Shown: one piece after another, positions 15,354 through 23,365 of the stretch
Layout of the letters: each line of letters opens with the position of its first letter
Position numbering within the stretch: position 1 is the first letter of the stretch
Assembly: GCA_964436815.1 (NCBI GenBank)
Contig: CAYTER010000025.1
Location: forward strand, 1 to 30,165
Direction of reading: 5' to 3'
Length of the DNA: 30,165 nt
DNA from: UBA993 sp964436815
GTDB lineage: Bacteria > Bacillota > Dethiobacteria > DTU022
Notes under the pieces: generated by a model
Databases searched by the model: none
What the model was told of the DNA's origin: nothing
Seen by the model: the letters and a program-made list of their open reading frames with translations, nothing else
Made by a program: the position numbers and the translations under genes

Positions 15354-16193
15354 GTGCGCTATCGTTATTTTCCCGGCTGCACCCTCAAGGGTCAGGCGAA
15401 AAACATGGAGAACACCACGATGGCTGCTGCCAATGCCCTCGGGATCGAGCTGGTTGAGCTTGATGAGTGGCAGTGTTGCGGTGCCGTTTACCCGCTCTAT
15501 GAAGACGAGTTGATCTCGCTTCTTTCGCCTGTCCGTACTTTGGCTGCGGCAGAAGGCGAACCCCTGGTATCGCTCTGTGCCGCTTGCCATCATGTCCTTA
15601 AACGGGCCCAGGAGTTGATGCAGCGTAATGAAGATGCCCGCCATAAAGTGACCGATTATCTCGAGGTCGACTACAAAGGCGGGGGTCGCGTGTTGCATTT
15701 TCTCGAAGTGTTGCGCGACGATTTCGGGTTTGATAAGCTGGCTGAAAAGATAAAAAAACCGTTAGAGGGCCGAAAAATTGCCGCCTACTATGGTTGCCTC
15801 TTGCTTAGACCTTCGAAGGTAATGCAGTTTGATGACCCGGAAAACCCTACTATTATGGAAGACCTGATTAAAGCCCTCGGCGCAGAAGTGGTAAAAAGCC
15901 CCTACCGCACCGAGTGCTGCGGCGCTTACCTTTCTGTTACCGAGGAAGCGGTTGCCCGTGATACGGTCAGTAAAATTATCAATTCAGCCCGCGAGGCAGG
16001 AGCTGAAGCCCTGATCACAGCCTGTCCGCTCTGTCGCTACAATCTGGAAAACTGTGCCGATCAGGAAGGCAAAAAAGAAGTCAAAGTCTACTATTTCAGT
16101 GAACTGCTGGCCGAAGCAATGGGTCTGCAATTTGATCAGTTGATGTCGGCTGCCCTGGAAAGGAGGCGTGCTAAAGATGGCAATCAGCAGTAA
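15354..16193 (+). CDS. hdrB: Heterodisulfide reductase-like subunit B
   Basis: This 279-residue soluble protein carries two CCG domains, the hallmark of HdrB. The first has C9, C41-C42, C75 and C78; the second C148, C188-C189, C224 and C227. In HdrB these hold two noncubane [4Fe-4S] clusters that cleave a disulfide substrate, CoM-S-S-CoB in methanogens. Bacteria lack that compound, so here the substrate is another disulfide or thiol protein. The GTG start is ten bases after AGGAGG (15338-15343). The gene leads a seven-gene operon and overlaps hdrC. It sits in the cytoplasm as part of an HdrABC-Flx complex by analogy with the Desulfovibrio system. Confidence 0.9.
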   Translation: MRYRYFPGCTLKGQAKNMENTTMAAANALGIELVELDEWQCCGAVYPLYEDELISLLSPVRTLAAAEGEPLVSLCAACHHVLKRAQELMQRNEDARHKVTDYLEVDYKGGGRVLHFLEVLRDDFGFDKLAEKIKKPLEGRKIAAYYGCLLLRPSKVMQFDDPENPTIMEDLIKALGAEVVKSPYRTECCGAYLSVTEEAVARDTVSKIINSAREAGAEALITACPLCRYNLENCADQEGKKEVKVYYFSELLAEAMGLQFDQLMSAALERRRAKDGNQQ

Positions 16194-16572
16194 AAGCCGC
16201 CTGGTTGAAGAGATGCAAAAACAGTGCGGTCAGGATCCCAATGGCTGCTTCCAGTGCGCCAAGTGCAGTGCCGCCTGTCCGGTTACAGCCGCGATGGATC
16301 TCCTGCCTCACCAGGTTATCCGTTACCTGCAGCTTGGCCTGGAAGAAGACCTGGCCAAGAGTAAAACCCCCTGGGTTTGCGCTTCATGCTTCACCTGCGC
16401 CGCCCGCTGCCCGCGCGATCTTGATCTGGCGCGGATGATGGAAGGGGTGCGCCTGGTGATGCTGCGCCGCCGTGAAGGCAATAAATTCGGACCGGCAGAC
16501 TTAACCCCGGAACAGCTGGCCAAGCTGCCCCAGCAGGCGCTGGTCAGCGGGTTCCGCAAGTACAATAAATAA
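16177..16572 (+). CDS. hdrC: Heterodisulfide reductase-like subunit C
   Basis: This 131-residue protein holds two CxxCxxCxxxCP sites (CFQCAKCSAACP and CASCFTCAARCP) for two [4Fe-4S] clusters. They pass electrons from HdrA to HdrB. I set the start at the ATG at 16177, ten bases after AGGAGG (16161-16166); an in-frame GTG at 16168 is only one base from that SD. The gene overlaps the end of hdrB by 17 bases, implying translational coupling. Confidence 0.92.
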   Translation: MAISSKSRLVEEMQKQCGQDPNGCFQCAKCSAACPVTAAMDLLPHQVIRYLQLGLEEDLAKSKTPWVCASCFTCAARCPRDLDLARMMEGVRLVMLRRREGNKFGPADLTPEQLAKLPQQALVSGFRKYNK

Positions 16573-16587
16573 GGGAGGTTCGGGACT

Positions 16588-18573
16588 ATGCCAAGAACCG
16601 GAGTTTTTATCTGCCACTGCGGTACAAATATCGCCGGCACCGTGGATATTGCCAAAGCAATAGAAGCATCCCGCGACTTCCCCGGTGTGGTGCATGTTGA
16701 TGAATACCGCTATCTCTGCTCTGAAATGGGGCAGGATCTGATTAAGGATGCGATCAAGGAAAATGACCTGGACCGGGTTGTGGTCGGCACCTGCTCGCCG
16801 CGGATGCATGAAGGCACTTTCCGCAAGGCTGCGGCTGAAGCCGGCCTGAACCCCTATTTGCTTGAAGTGGCCAATATCAGGGAACACTGCTCATGGGTGC
16901 ACCGCGATATGGAGATCGGAACGCCGAAGGCGATTGCCCTGCTGCGGGCTGCTGCAGCTAAAGTAGCGCTGAATGATCCGTTGGATGCTCCGGAGTTGAA
17001 GGTAGAAAAAAGAGCCCTGGTCATAGGCGGTGGGATTGCCGGAATTCAGGCAGCCATTGATATAGCCGAAGCAGGCTATGTAGTTGACATAGTGGAAAGG
17101 GAGCCGAGCATCGGCGGGCGGATGGCCCAACTTGAGAAAACCTTTCCTACCCTAGACTGTTCAGCCTGTATTCTGACCCCTAAAATGGTTGAAGCAGCCC
17201 AGCATCCAAACATCAACCTGATCACCTATTCAGAAGTGGAAGAGGTCAAAGGGTTTGTTGGGCAGTTTGATGTGAAGATTAAGATGAAAGCCCGCAGTAT
17301 CGATCCGGTAAAATGTACCGGTTGTGGAATCTGCTATGAAATGTGCCCATCCAAGGCGCCTTCTGAATTTGAAATGGGGATGGCCAAACGCAAAGCAATC
17401 TATGTGCCCTTTCCCCAGGCAGTACCCAATGTGCCGGTAATCGACCGGGAAAACTGCCTCTATTTCAAAAAAGGGCGCTGCCAGATCTGTGCCAAGGAAT
17501 GTCCGCCCCAGGCGGTTGATTACGAACAGCAGGATGAGATTATTGAACGCCGTTACGGGACGATTATCGTTGCTACCGGTTTTGATCAACTCGACCCCTC
17601 GGCCTACGGGGAATATGGCTATGGTCAACACCCCGATATTCTTACCGCCCTGGAATTCGAGCGCCTGTTTAACGCCTCCGGTCCGACCGGCGGCAAGGTA
17701 GTACGGCTTTCTGACGGCAAACCGCCGAAAAAAGTGGTCTTTATTCAGTGTATCGGTTCCCGTGACAAGGCACGCGGGATGAACTACTGCTCAAAGATCT
17801 GCTGCATGTTTACCGCCAAGCAGGCTATCCTGCTAAAAGAAAAAGTGCCCGATGCGAAGAGCTATGTTTTCTATATTGATGTCCGGACCGCCGGTAAAGG
17901 GTATGAGGAGTTTCAGCGGCGGGCAGCCGAAGAATATGATGTAGCTTACCTGCGCGGCCAGGTCGGGAAAATTTTCCCGGAAGGCGATCACCTGGTTGTC
18001 CACGGAGTTGACTCACTCAGCGGCAAGGTAATTGATATCAAGGCTGATATGGTAGTCCTGGCAGCCGCTTCGATTGCCCGGGCCGATGCGCCTGAGGTTG
18101 GCCGTATAGTCGGCATCAACAGTGACAGTTACCATTTCTTCAATGAGGCTCACCCCAAGTTAAAGCCGGTGGAAACCCACACGGCCGGTATTTTTATTGC
18201 CGGGGCCTGCCAGGCGCCGAAAGATATTCCTGATTCGGTCGCCCAGGCCAGTGCTGCGGCTGTCAAGGCGGTCGGTCTGCTATCCAAGGAAGTGTTGAAA
18301 GGCGAAGCCTGCACAGCGGTTGTCAACCAGGCTGAATGTTCCGGTTGTCTCTACTGTGAAGCAGTGTGTCCTTACAGCGCTATTAACCATATCGAGATCG
18401 AAGAGCGCTACCACGGAGATCTGCTGAAACGCACCGTAGCCGAGGTTAACCCTTCACTTTGTCAGGGTTGTGGTTCCTGCTCCGTCGCCTGCCGCTCCGG
18501 CTCGATTAACCTTAAAGGTTTCACTAATGAACAGATTCTGGCGGAGGTGGATGCTATATGTCTACAGCGCTAA
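16588..18573 (+). CDS. hdrA: Heterodisulfide reductase-like subunit A (bifurcating flavoprotein)
   Basis: This 661-residue protein has the usual HdrA length and order. An N-terminal iron-sulfur domain begins FICHCGTN and contains GTCSPRMHE. A Rossmann FAD motif VIGGGIAGIQAA sits near residue 145, followed by GGRMAQLEKTFPTLDCSACIL. A ferredoxin-like insert carries CTGCGICYEMCP (about 244) and CQICAKECP (about 297). A C-terminal two-cluster ferredoxin domain has CSGCLYCEAVCP (about 583) and CQGCGSCSVAC (about 624). HdrA holds the FAD that splits electrons between a low-potential ferredoxin and HdrBC. The position that is Sec in some methanogen HdrA proteins is Cys here. It overlaps flxD by 16 bases. 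Confidence 0.94.
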   Translation: MPRTGVFICHCGTNIAGTVDIAKAIEASRDFPGVVHVDEYRYLCSEMGQDLIKDAIKENDLDRVVVGTCSPRMHEGTFRKAAAEAGLNPYLLEVANIREHCSWVHRDMEIGTPKAIALLRAAAAKVALNDPLDAPELKVEKRALVIGGGIAGIQAAIDIAEAGYVVDIVEREPSIGGRMAQLEKTFPTLDCSACILTPKMVEAAQHPNINLITYSEVEEVKGFVGQFDVKIKMKARSIDPVKCTGCGICYEMCPSKAPSEFEMGMAKRKAIYVPFPQAVPNVPVIDRENCLYFKKGRCQICAKECPPQAVDYEQQDEIIERRYGTIIVATGFDQLDPSAYGEYGYGQHPDILTALEFERLFNASGPTGGKVVRLSDGKPPKKVVFIQCIGSRDKARGMNYCSKICCMFTAKQAILLKEKVPDAKSYVFYIDVRTAGKGYEEFQRRAAEEYDVAYLRGQVGKIFPEGDHLVVHGVDSLSGKVIDIKADMVVLAAASIARADAPEVGRIVGINSDSYHFFNEAHPKLKPVETHTAGIFIAGACQAPKDIPDSVAQASAAAVKAVGLLSKEVLKGEACTAVVNQAECSGCLYCEAVCPYSAINHIEIEERYHGDLLKRTVAEVNPSLCQGCGSCSVACRSGSINLKGFTNEQILAEVDAICLQR

Positions 18574-19016
18574 ATGAAAACGCAGCCGGCTGGGAGCCTT
18601 TAATTGTTGCCTTCTGCTGCAATTGGTGCAGTTATGCCGGAGGCGACTTGGCCGGGACCAGTCGCATGAGCTACCCGGCTAATGTTAAAGTAATCCGCGT
18701 CCCCTGCTCCGGGCGGTTGAATCCGATGTTCGTGCTGCGCGCTTTTCAGCGTGGGGCAGACGGCGTGTTGGTGGCCGGGTGTCATCCGGGCGACTGCCAT
18801 TACAGTACCGGTAACTACCACAGCCGCCGCCGTCTGTCTGCTTTCAAGCGCCTGGTGGAGTTTGCCGGTTTTGAACCGGACCGCTTCGAGGTCCGCTGGA
18901 TTTCCAGCTCGGAAGGAGACAAATTCGCCGAGGAGATGGAATCGATCACCAGTAAAATTAAGGCCCTCGGGCCGAACAGAAAGATGAGGGATGCCCGGTG
19001 GCAGAGCGTTACTTAG
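18558..19016 (+). CDS. flxD: FlxD / MvhD-like [2Fe-2S] electron-transfer subunit
   Basis: This 152-residue protein contains the MvhD pattern FCCNWCSYAGGDLAG, then VPCSGRLNP and GCHPGDCHY. These cysteines bind a [2Fe-2S] cluster in MvhD, which connects a hydrogenase or other input module to HdrA. Here the input module is the downstream Flx set rather than a hydrogenase. It starts inside the end of hdrA (16-base overlap, SD GGAGGT near 18543) and overlaps flxC by 19 bases. The name flxD follows the hdrABC-flxABCD nomenclature of Desulfovibrio. Confidence 0.88.
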   Translation: MSTALNENAAGWEPLIVAFCCNWCSYAGGDLAGTSRMSYPANVKVIRVPCSGRLNPMFVLRAFQRGADGVLVAGCHPGDCHYSTGNYHSRRRLSAFKRLVEFAGFEPDRFEVRWISSSEGDKFAEEMESITSKIKALGPNRKMRDARWQSVT

Positions 19017-19972
19017 AAGAACTGAATAAAATCCGCGATGTTGTTAAGCAGGATCTGCTCAGCGGCCGCATTGATCTGCTGCTTGGCTGGGAGAAAGGTC
19101 ATTACTGGTGGCAATCGCGACCACTTTTTGCTACGGACGAAAAAAGCCTTGAAAACCTGGCCTGGGATTCTTTTTGCGCTGTTAATTTGAGCCGCTACCT
19201 GCTTGATGAGCTGAAGGATCACCAGAAAGTTGGTGTACTGGTTAAAGGTTGCGACTCCAGAGCATTTAACCGTTTGCTTCAGGATAATATGGTTGTCCGT
19301 GAACGGGTGGTTCTATACGGTTTGCCCTGCCCGGGCATGCTCGACTATGAGCTAATGGCAGCAGCCGCCGGGGCAGAGCTGGAAGGGATTGCCGAGCAAA
19401 ACGGAAAGGTGATCCTAAAGACAGCCGGGGGCGAAAAAACAGTAGCAAGAGATGAAATGTTACTGTTTAAATGCCGTGACTGTCTCTACCCCGACCCGGT
19501 GGTCTACGATCAAATGCTCCTGTCACCCCAGGGTGAGAAAGAAGCCCCGGAGCGCTATAAAAGTGTGACCGAACTGGAAGAGATGACGGCCGATGATCGA
19601 TACGCTTACTGGGAAAAAGAGCTTTCCCGCTGCCTGCGCTGTTATGCCTGCCGCCAGGCATGCCCCTATTGCAGTTGCCGTGAATGTTTTGTTGAACAGC
19701 AGAAACCGCGCTGGCAGGGACGCGCTTACCAGGGATCTGAAACCTTTCTCTTTCACCTGGTCCGTGCTTATCATGGCGCCGGTCGCTGTATCGATTGTGG
19801 TGAATGCCAGCGGGCCTGCCCGGTTGATATCCCCCTGCAGGAGCTTAACCGAAAACTAATTAAAGATATTAACGAGCTGTATGGTCAGTTTGAAGCCGGT
19901 TTAACTGTGGAGCTGGAACCGCCGCTTCTCACCTACAAACCGGATGACCCGGCAGCCTTTTCTGAAAAGTGA
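18998..19972 (+). CDS. flxC: FlxC-like iron-sulfur subunit
   Basis: This 324-residue protein has an N-terminal region with VLVKGCDSRAFNRLLQ. It continues with a CRDCLYPDP site near 158, a cysteine-rich CLRCYACRQACPYCSCREC block near 211, and a ferredoxin site CIDCGECQRACPVDIPL near 263. It should carry at least two [4Fe-4S] clusters and relay electrons from the FlxA flavin toward FlxD and HdrA. The GTG start lies eight bases after GAGGG. The assignment as FlxC rests on motif content and on its place between flxD and flxB. Confidence 0.82.
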   Translation: MAERYLEELNKIRDVVKQDLLSGRIDLLLGWEKGHYWWQSRPLFATDEKSLENLAWDSFCAVNLSRYLLDELKDHQKVGVLVKGCDSRAFNRLLQDNMVVRERVVLYGLPCPGMLDYELMAAAAGAELEGIAEQNGKVILKTAGGEKTVARDEMLLFKCRDCLYPDPVVYDQMLLSPQGEKEAPERYKSVTELEEMTADDRYAYWEKELSRCLRCYACRQACPYCSCRECFVEQQKPRWQGRAYQGSETFLFHLVRAYHGAGRCIDCGECQRACPVDIPLQELNRKLIKDINELYGQFEAGLTVELEPPLLTYKPDDPAAFSEK

Positions 19973-19979
19973 GGTGGTC

Positions 19980-21005
19980 ATGGTGGAAAAAATAGTAGCA
20001 GCAGAAAAACTGCCTGCTCTCTGGGCACATCTGGCCGGCAAGGGTAAGCTCTTCCTGCCGGTTAAAGAAGGTCCGGCAGTAATCTTTCAGGAGTGGTCCG
20101 AGGGTTCGGATGTAGTTCTTAATGCGCCGACCAGTGCGGTGTCACCTAAGGATATTTTCTTTCCGCGCGAAGAAACCTACATGCGCTATCGCTGTAGCGG
20201 TCAGGTGATGGAGCTTGGCGCAGGGGAAGAGCAAGGATTGGTCACTGCCTTTGGTGTTCACCCCTGTGACTTGAAAGCGCTGGAAATGCTCGACCGGGTC
20301 TACCTGAACCAGGATCCGGTTGATGCACTCTACAAAGAACGGCGTGAAAAAACCACCGTTGTTGCGCTGGGTTGTATTGAACCAGATCCATTCTGTTTCT
20401 GCGGTATCATGGGAGTAGACCCTCTCAGTGCTCCCGGAGCTGATGTCATGGCCCACCTTGATCCGCAGAGCGGTAATTTAATACTTGAAGCGCAAACGCA
20501 AAAAGGTAAGGCCCTGCTAAAAGAAGCAGACACACTGCTGACTGATCCAAGCGGCAAGGCCTTTACCCCGGCCCCGGTTAAAACAGCTGATTTTGGATTA
20601 AAGCTCGAGGGTTTAAGCGAAAGCCTTAAAGAACGGTTCGATGACCCGGCCTGGGATAAACTCTACAAGAGCTGTCTAAGTTGCGGCGTATGCACCTATG
20701 TGTGCCCTACCTGCTATTGTTTTGATGTCGAAGATTATGGCCACGAGATGGCCGGTGAACGTTTCCGCTGCTGGGACAGCTGTATGTACGGGCAGTTTAC
20801 CATGATGGCCGGCGGCCATAACCCCCGCCCGAGCCGCAAGGAGCGGGTCAGACAGCGCTTTTTGCATAAGCTGCAGTATTACCCGGAAACTTATGGTGAA
20901 ATAGCCTGTGTCGGATGCGGCCGCTGCCTGCGAAGTTGTCCGGTTAATCTTGATATTGTGCAGGCGATCAAAGCCCTGGGAGGTGAACAAGTTGTGCAGC
21001 GTTAA
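19980..21005 (+). CDS. flxB: FlxB-like iron-sulfur subunit (HydB/AsrA-related)
   Basis: This 341-residue protein resembles the sulfhydrogenase beta subunit / AsrA group. It has GVHPCDLKALEMLDRVY and a GCIEPDPFCFC segment in the middle, then two [4Fe-4S] sites, CLSCGVCTYVCPTCYC (about 231) and CVGCGRCLRSCP (about 309). It likely relays electrons between FlxA and FlxC. The start was placed at the ATG at 19980, just after GAGGTGG and seven bases past the flxC stop. A longer frame from 19944 lacks an SD. Confidence 0.85.
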   Translation: MVEKIVAAEKLPALWAHLAGKGKLFLPVKEGPAVIFQEWSEGSDVVLNAPTSAVSPKDIFFPREETYMRYRCSGQVMELGAGEEQGLVTAFGVHPCDLKALEMLDRVYLNQDPVDALYKERREKTTVVALGCIEPDPFCFCGIMGVDPLSAPGADVMAHLDPQSGNLILEAQTQKGKALLKEADTLLTDPSGKAFTPAPVKTADFGLKLEGLSESLKERFDDPAWDKLYKSCLSCGVCTYVCPTCYCFDVEDYGHEMAGERFRCWDSCMYGQFTMMAGGHNPRPSRKERVRQRFLHKLQYYPETYGEIACVGCGRCLRSCPVNLDIVQAIKALGGEQVVQR

Positions 21006-21819
21006 CCCTCTGATGCCTCAAACAGCCACAGTTCTGGATATTACGGCTGAAACTCCCGACATTAAAACCTTAAGGGTGTCGGGCAAAGACGGGCTGCCCT
21101 TTGAGTTCATGCCCGGTCAGTGCGCCATGCTATCATTGCCGCCTGTCGGTGAAGCCATCTTTTCGATCACTTCTTCGCCTACCTGCCGTGATTGTCTTGA
21201 GTTCAGCATTAAGGATGTAGGCGCTGTTTCGGGCGCTTTGCATGCCCTTGCCCCCGGTACTCAAATCGGGATCAGGGGGCCGTACGGCAACGGTTTTCCG
21301 GTAGAAGAGATGAAAGGCAAAGATCTGCTTTTTATCGGCGGCGGCATCGGTCTGGCCCCGCTGCGCTCCCTGATCGGATACTGCTTTGCCAATCGGAAAG
21401 ATTACGGCCAGATCGATATTGTCTACGGGGCTCGTAGCCCGGCTGATTTAATCCGTAAAAGTGAGGTCAAGGAAACCTGGGCTGAGCAGCCCGACACAAA
21501 TGTATATCTCACCGTTGACACTGAGTTTCCCGACTGGAAAGGCCATGTTGGCTTTGTGCCCGCCTATGTTTCGGAGCTGGCTTTTAAGCCGGAAGGCAAA
21601 GTGGCCATTACCTGCGGCCCGCCGATTATGATTAAGTTTGTGCTGCAGGCGCTTGAAAAACTGGGTTTTGCACCCGAACAGGTAATTACTACCCTTGAAA
21701 TGCGCATGAAATGTGGTGTCGGAAAATGTGGCCGCTGCAATATTGGCCCGGTCTATGTCTGCAAGGACGGTCCGGTCTTCAGCCTGGCCGAACTCAACCA
21801 GCTGCCGGCCGAATACTAG
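20992..21819 (+). CDS. flxA: FlxA-like FAD/NAD(P)-binding subunit
   Basis: This roughly 275-residue protein is a ferredoxin-NADP reductase-type module. It has an FAD domain with FMPGQCAMLSLP and IFSITSSP, an NAD domain with LLFIGGGIGLAPLRSL, and a C-terminal [2Fe-2S] loop with MKCGVGKCGRCNIGPVYVC. It should be the NAD(H) entry or exit point of the complex. I chose the TTG at 20992: GGAGGTG (20979-20985) is six bases upstream, and homologues begin near an NP motif seen here as VNPLMP, which the later ATG at 21013 would remove. It overlaps flxB by 14 bases. A terminator follows at 21849. Confidence 0.88.
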   Translation: MCSVNPLMPQTATVLDITAETPDIKTLRVSGKDGLPFEFMPGQCAMLSLPPVGEAIFSITSSPTCRDCLEFSIKDVGAVSGALHALAPGTQIGIRGPYGNGFPVEEMKGKDLLFIGGGIGLAPLRSLIGYCFANRKDYGQIDIVYGARSPADLIRKSEVKETWAEQPDTNVYLTVDTEFPDWKGHVGFVPAYVSELAFKPEGKVAITCGPPIMIKFVLQALEKLGFAPEQVITTLEMRMKCGVGKCGRCNIGPVYVCKDGPVFSLAELNQLPAEY

Positions 21820-21848
21820 ATTAATAATTAGAAAGCAAACAAATTTAG

Positions 21849-21874
21849 AGGGCGCTCCGAATAGGGAGCGCCCT
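21849..21874. terminator. Terminator between flxA and the convergent carbonic anhydrase gene
   Basis: AGGGCGCTCC (21849-21858) pairs perfectly with GGAGCGCCCT (21865-21874) around a six-base loop. The T-rich tail is modest on both sides. It closes the hdr-flx operon and probably also the gene on the minus strand. Confidence 0.8.
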
Positions 21875-21900
21875 TCTTAATTCGAAAAGGATGAAAAATA

Positions 21901-22419
21901 TTAGCTGCCAAGGCCCTGCTGTTTATAGCGATCGGCTAACTCCCTGTACATGGGGGCGCTGGTTTTGACCCACATCAGTGAAGCGCCGGTAATTTCTTTT
22001 TTTACTTCAGCCGGTACTCCGGCTGCCAGGTGTCTTGGCGGCACCTGCATATTACTGGGCACAACAGCTCCGGCGGCGATCATCGCCTCTTCCCCGATTC
22101 GGCAAAAATCCTGGACCACTGCACCCATTCCGATGATTGCCCTGTTGTCTATGTTACAACCGTGCAGGATCGCTCCGTGTGCTACAGTTACGTCTTCGCC
22201 TATCACTGTTTCGCAATCCGGAATGACATGAACGATTACATTATCCTGAACACTGCTACCCTTCTTAACGATAATCCTGCCGAAATCGCCGCGCAATACC
22301 GCGCCAAACCAGATACTGACATCATCCTCCACGATTACATCGCCAATCAGGGTCGCGTTTGGGGCTATAAAGCAGTTATTGCCGATCTGAGGTGTTTTGC
22401 CGTCAAATGTGATGATCAT
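21901..22419 (-). CDS. Gamma-carbonic anhydrase family protein (left-handed beta-helix)
   Basis: This 172-residue protein is made of hexapeptide repeats such as IGDVIV, IGEDVT and IGMGAV, which form a left-handed beta-helix. The three metal-binding histidines of the gamma-carbonic anhydrase family are present (H64, H81, H86), as is the FGAVLRGD stretch. Such trimers hydrate CO2, though some YrdA/PaaY-like members have other or unknown activity. A start at the ATG at 22419 is supported by GAAGGG about eight bases upstream. It is convergent with the flx operon and divergent from larB. Confidence 0.87.
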   Translation of the reverse strand: MIITFDGKTPQIGNNCFIAPNATLIGDVIVEDDVSIWFGAVLRGDFGRIIVKKGSSVQDNVIVHVIPDCETVIGEDVTVAHGAILHGCNIDNRAIIGMGAVVQDFCRIGEEAMIAAGAVVPSNMQVPPRHLAAGVPAEVKKEITGASLMWVKTSAPMYRELADRYKQQGLGS

Positions 22420-22495
22420 CTTGTATCCCTTCTTTCCATGTCGGCAATTTTAAGCCGGTTACCTTAGGGTTCGCTCATGAATAGCGCTTCTCCTT

Positions 22496-22525
22496 TTCAA
22501 ATGCACAAAGCTGCGCTATTATAAT
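22496..22525 (+). promoter_or_regulatory. Possible promoter of larBC
   Basis: A perfect TATAAT at 22520-22525 has a weak TTCAAA at 22496-22501, 18 bases upstream. The start would be near 22532, leaving a leader of about 50 bases before the proposed ATT start. Confidence 0.5.
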
Positions 22526-22580
22526 AGGTAAACTCAGCTGCTATGGTAAAAAAATGTTCTTAAGTAAGGGGTAAGAAGCC

Positions 22581-23345
22581 ATTAATAGAAAAGTGCTGCA
22601 GGATCTTCTTAAAGCGGTTCAAACAGGGGAAGTTACCGTTGAGCAAGCTGCAGAACGCTTGCAGGTCTTGCCTTACGAAAACTTAGGATTTGCCAGGATT
22701 GACCATCATCGACATTTAAGGCGCGACTTTCCGGAAGTAATCTACTGTCCGGGCAAAACCGAAGAGCAGATAGTGGCAATATTTAAACGCCTGGCCGCCA
22801 CCGGTGATACAGTTTTGGCCACCAGGGCAGAGTCTCAGGTTTTCGAAGCGATTAAAGGAGAAATCCCTGCAGCCTGTTATTACCGGGAGGCAAAGGCTGT
22901 CGTGCTTCATAGTGAAAGGGCAAAGCAACCTGTTGGCATGGTAGCAGTTGTTTCGGCCGGTACTGCTGACTTACCGGTAGCCGAGGAAGCAGCGCTGACA
23001 GCTGAGCTGATTGGCAGCCGGGTCGAGCGCTTCTATGATGTAGGAGTGGCCGGTATCCATCGTCTTTTTGACAGCTGGGAAATCATTAGTAAAGCTAAGG
23101 TAATCGTTGTGATCGCCGGGATGGAAGGGGCACTGGCCAGTGTTGTTGGCGGATTGGCTAACTGTCCGGTTATTGCTGTTCCGACGAGCATCGGCTACGG
23201 CGCCAATTTTAACGGTCTTGCCCCGCTGCTCACCATGCTTAACAGTTGCGCCACAGGAGTGGCCGTTGTTAATATTGACAACGGTTACGGAGCGGGGTAC
23301 ATGGCTGCCCTGATTAACCGGATTGGAGAAGACATCCATGATTGA
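22581..23345 (+). CDS. larB: Nickel pincer cofactor biosynthesis protein LarB
   Basis: LarB carboxylates and hydrolyses nicotinic acid adenine dinucleotide, the first step to the nickel-pincer cofactor of lactate racemase. The protein shows the LarB pattern LGFARIDHHRHLRRDFPEVIYCPGKT near the N-terminus and the AIR-carboxylase-like C-terminal half with VGVAGIHRL, VIVVIAGMEGALASV and NIDNGYGAGYMAA. The first normal start, GTG at 22593, is about 20 bases from the SD. An in-frame ATT at 22581 lies eight bases after AAGGGGT (22566-22572) and yields MNRKVLQDLL, matching the usual LarB N-terminus MNR. A TAA at 22572 blocks anything longer. I therefore use ATT as the start. larC follows 20 bases downstream. 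Confidence 0.88.
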   Translation: MNRKVLQDLLKAVQTGEVTVEQAAERLQVLPYENLGFARIDHHRHLRRDFPEVIYCPGKTEEQIVAIFKRLAATGDTVLATRAESQVFEAIKGEIPAACYYREAKAVVLHSERAKQPVGMVAVVSAGTADLPVAEEAALTAELIGSRVERFYDVGVAGIHRLFDSWEIISKAKVIVVIAGMEGALASVVGGLANCPVIAVPTSIGYGANFNGLAPLLTMLNSCATGVAVVNIDNGYGAGYMAALINRIGEDIHD

Positions 23346-23365
23346 TATAAGAGAGCGGGCATCTG

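Noticed and set aside
17140..17180. Selenocysteine in HdrA, as in some methanogens
   Set aside because: The DCSACIL motif is read with ordinary Cys codons and no TGA interrupts hdrA.
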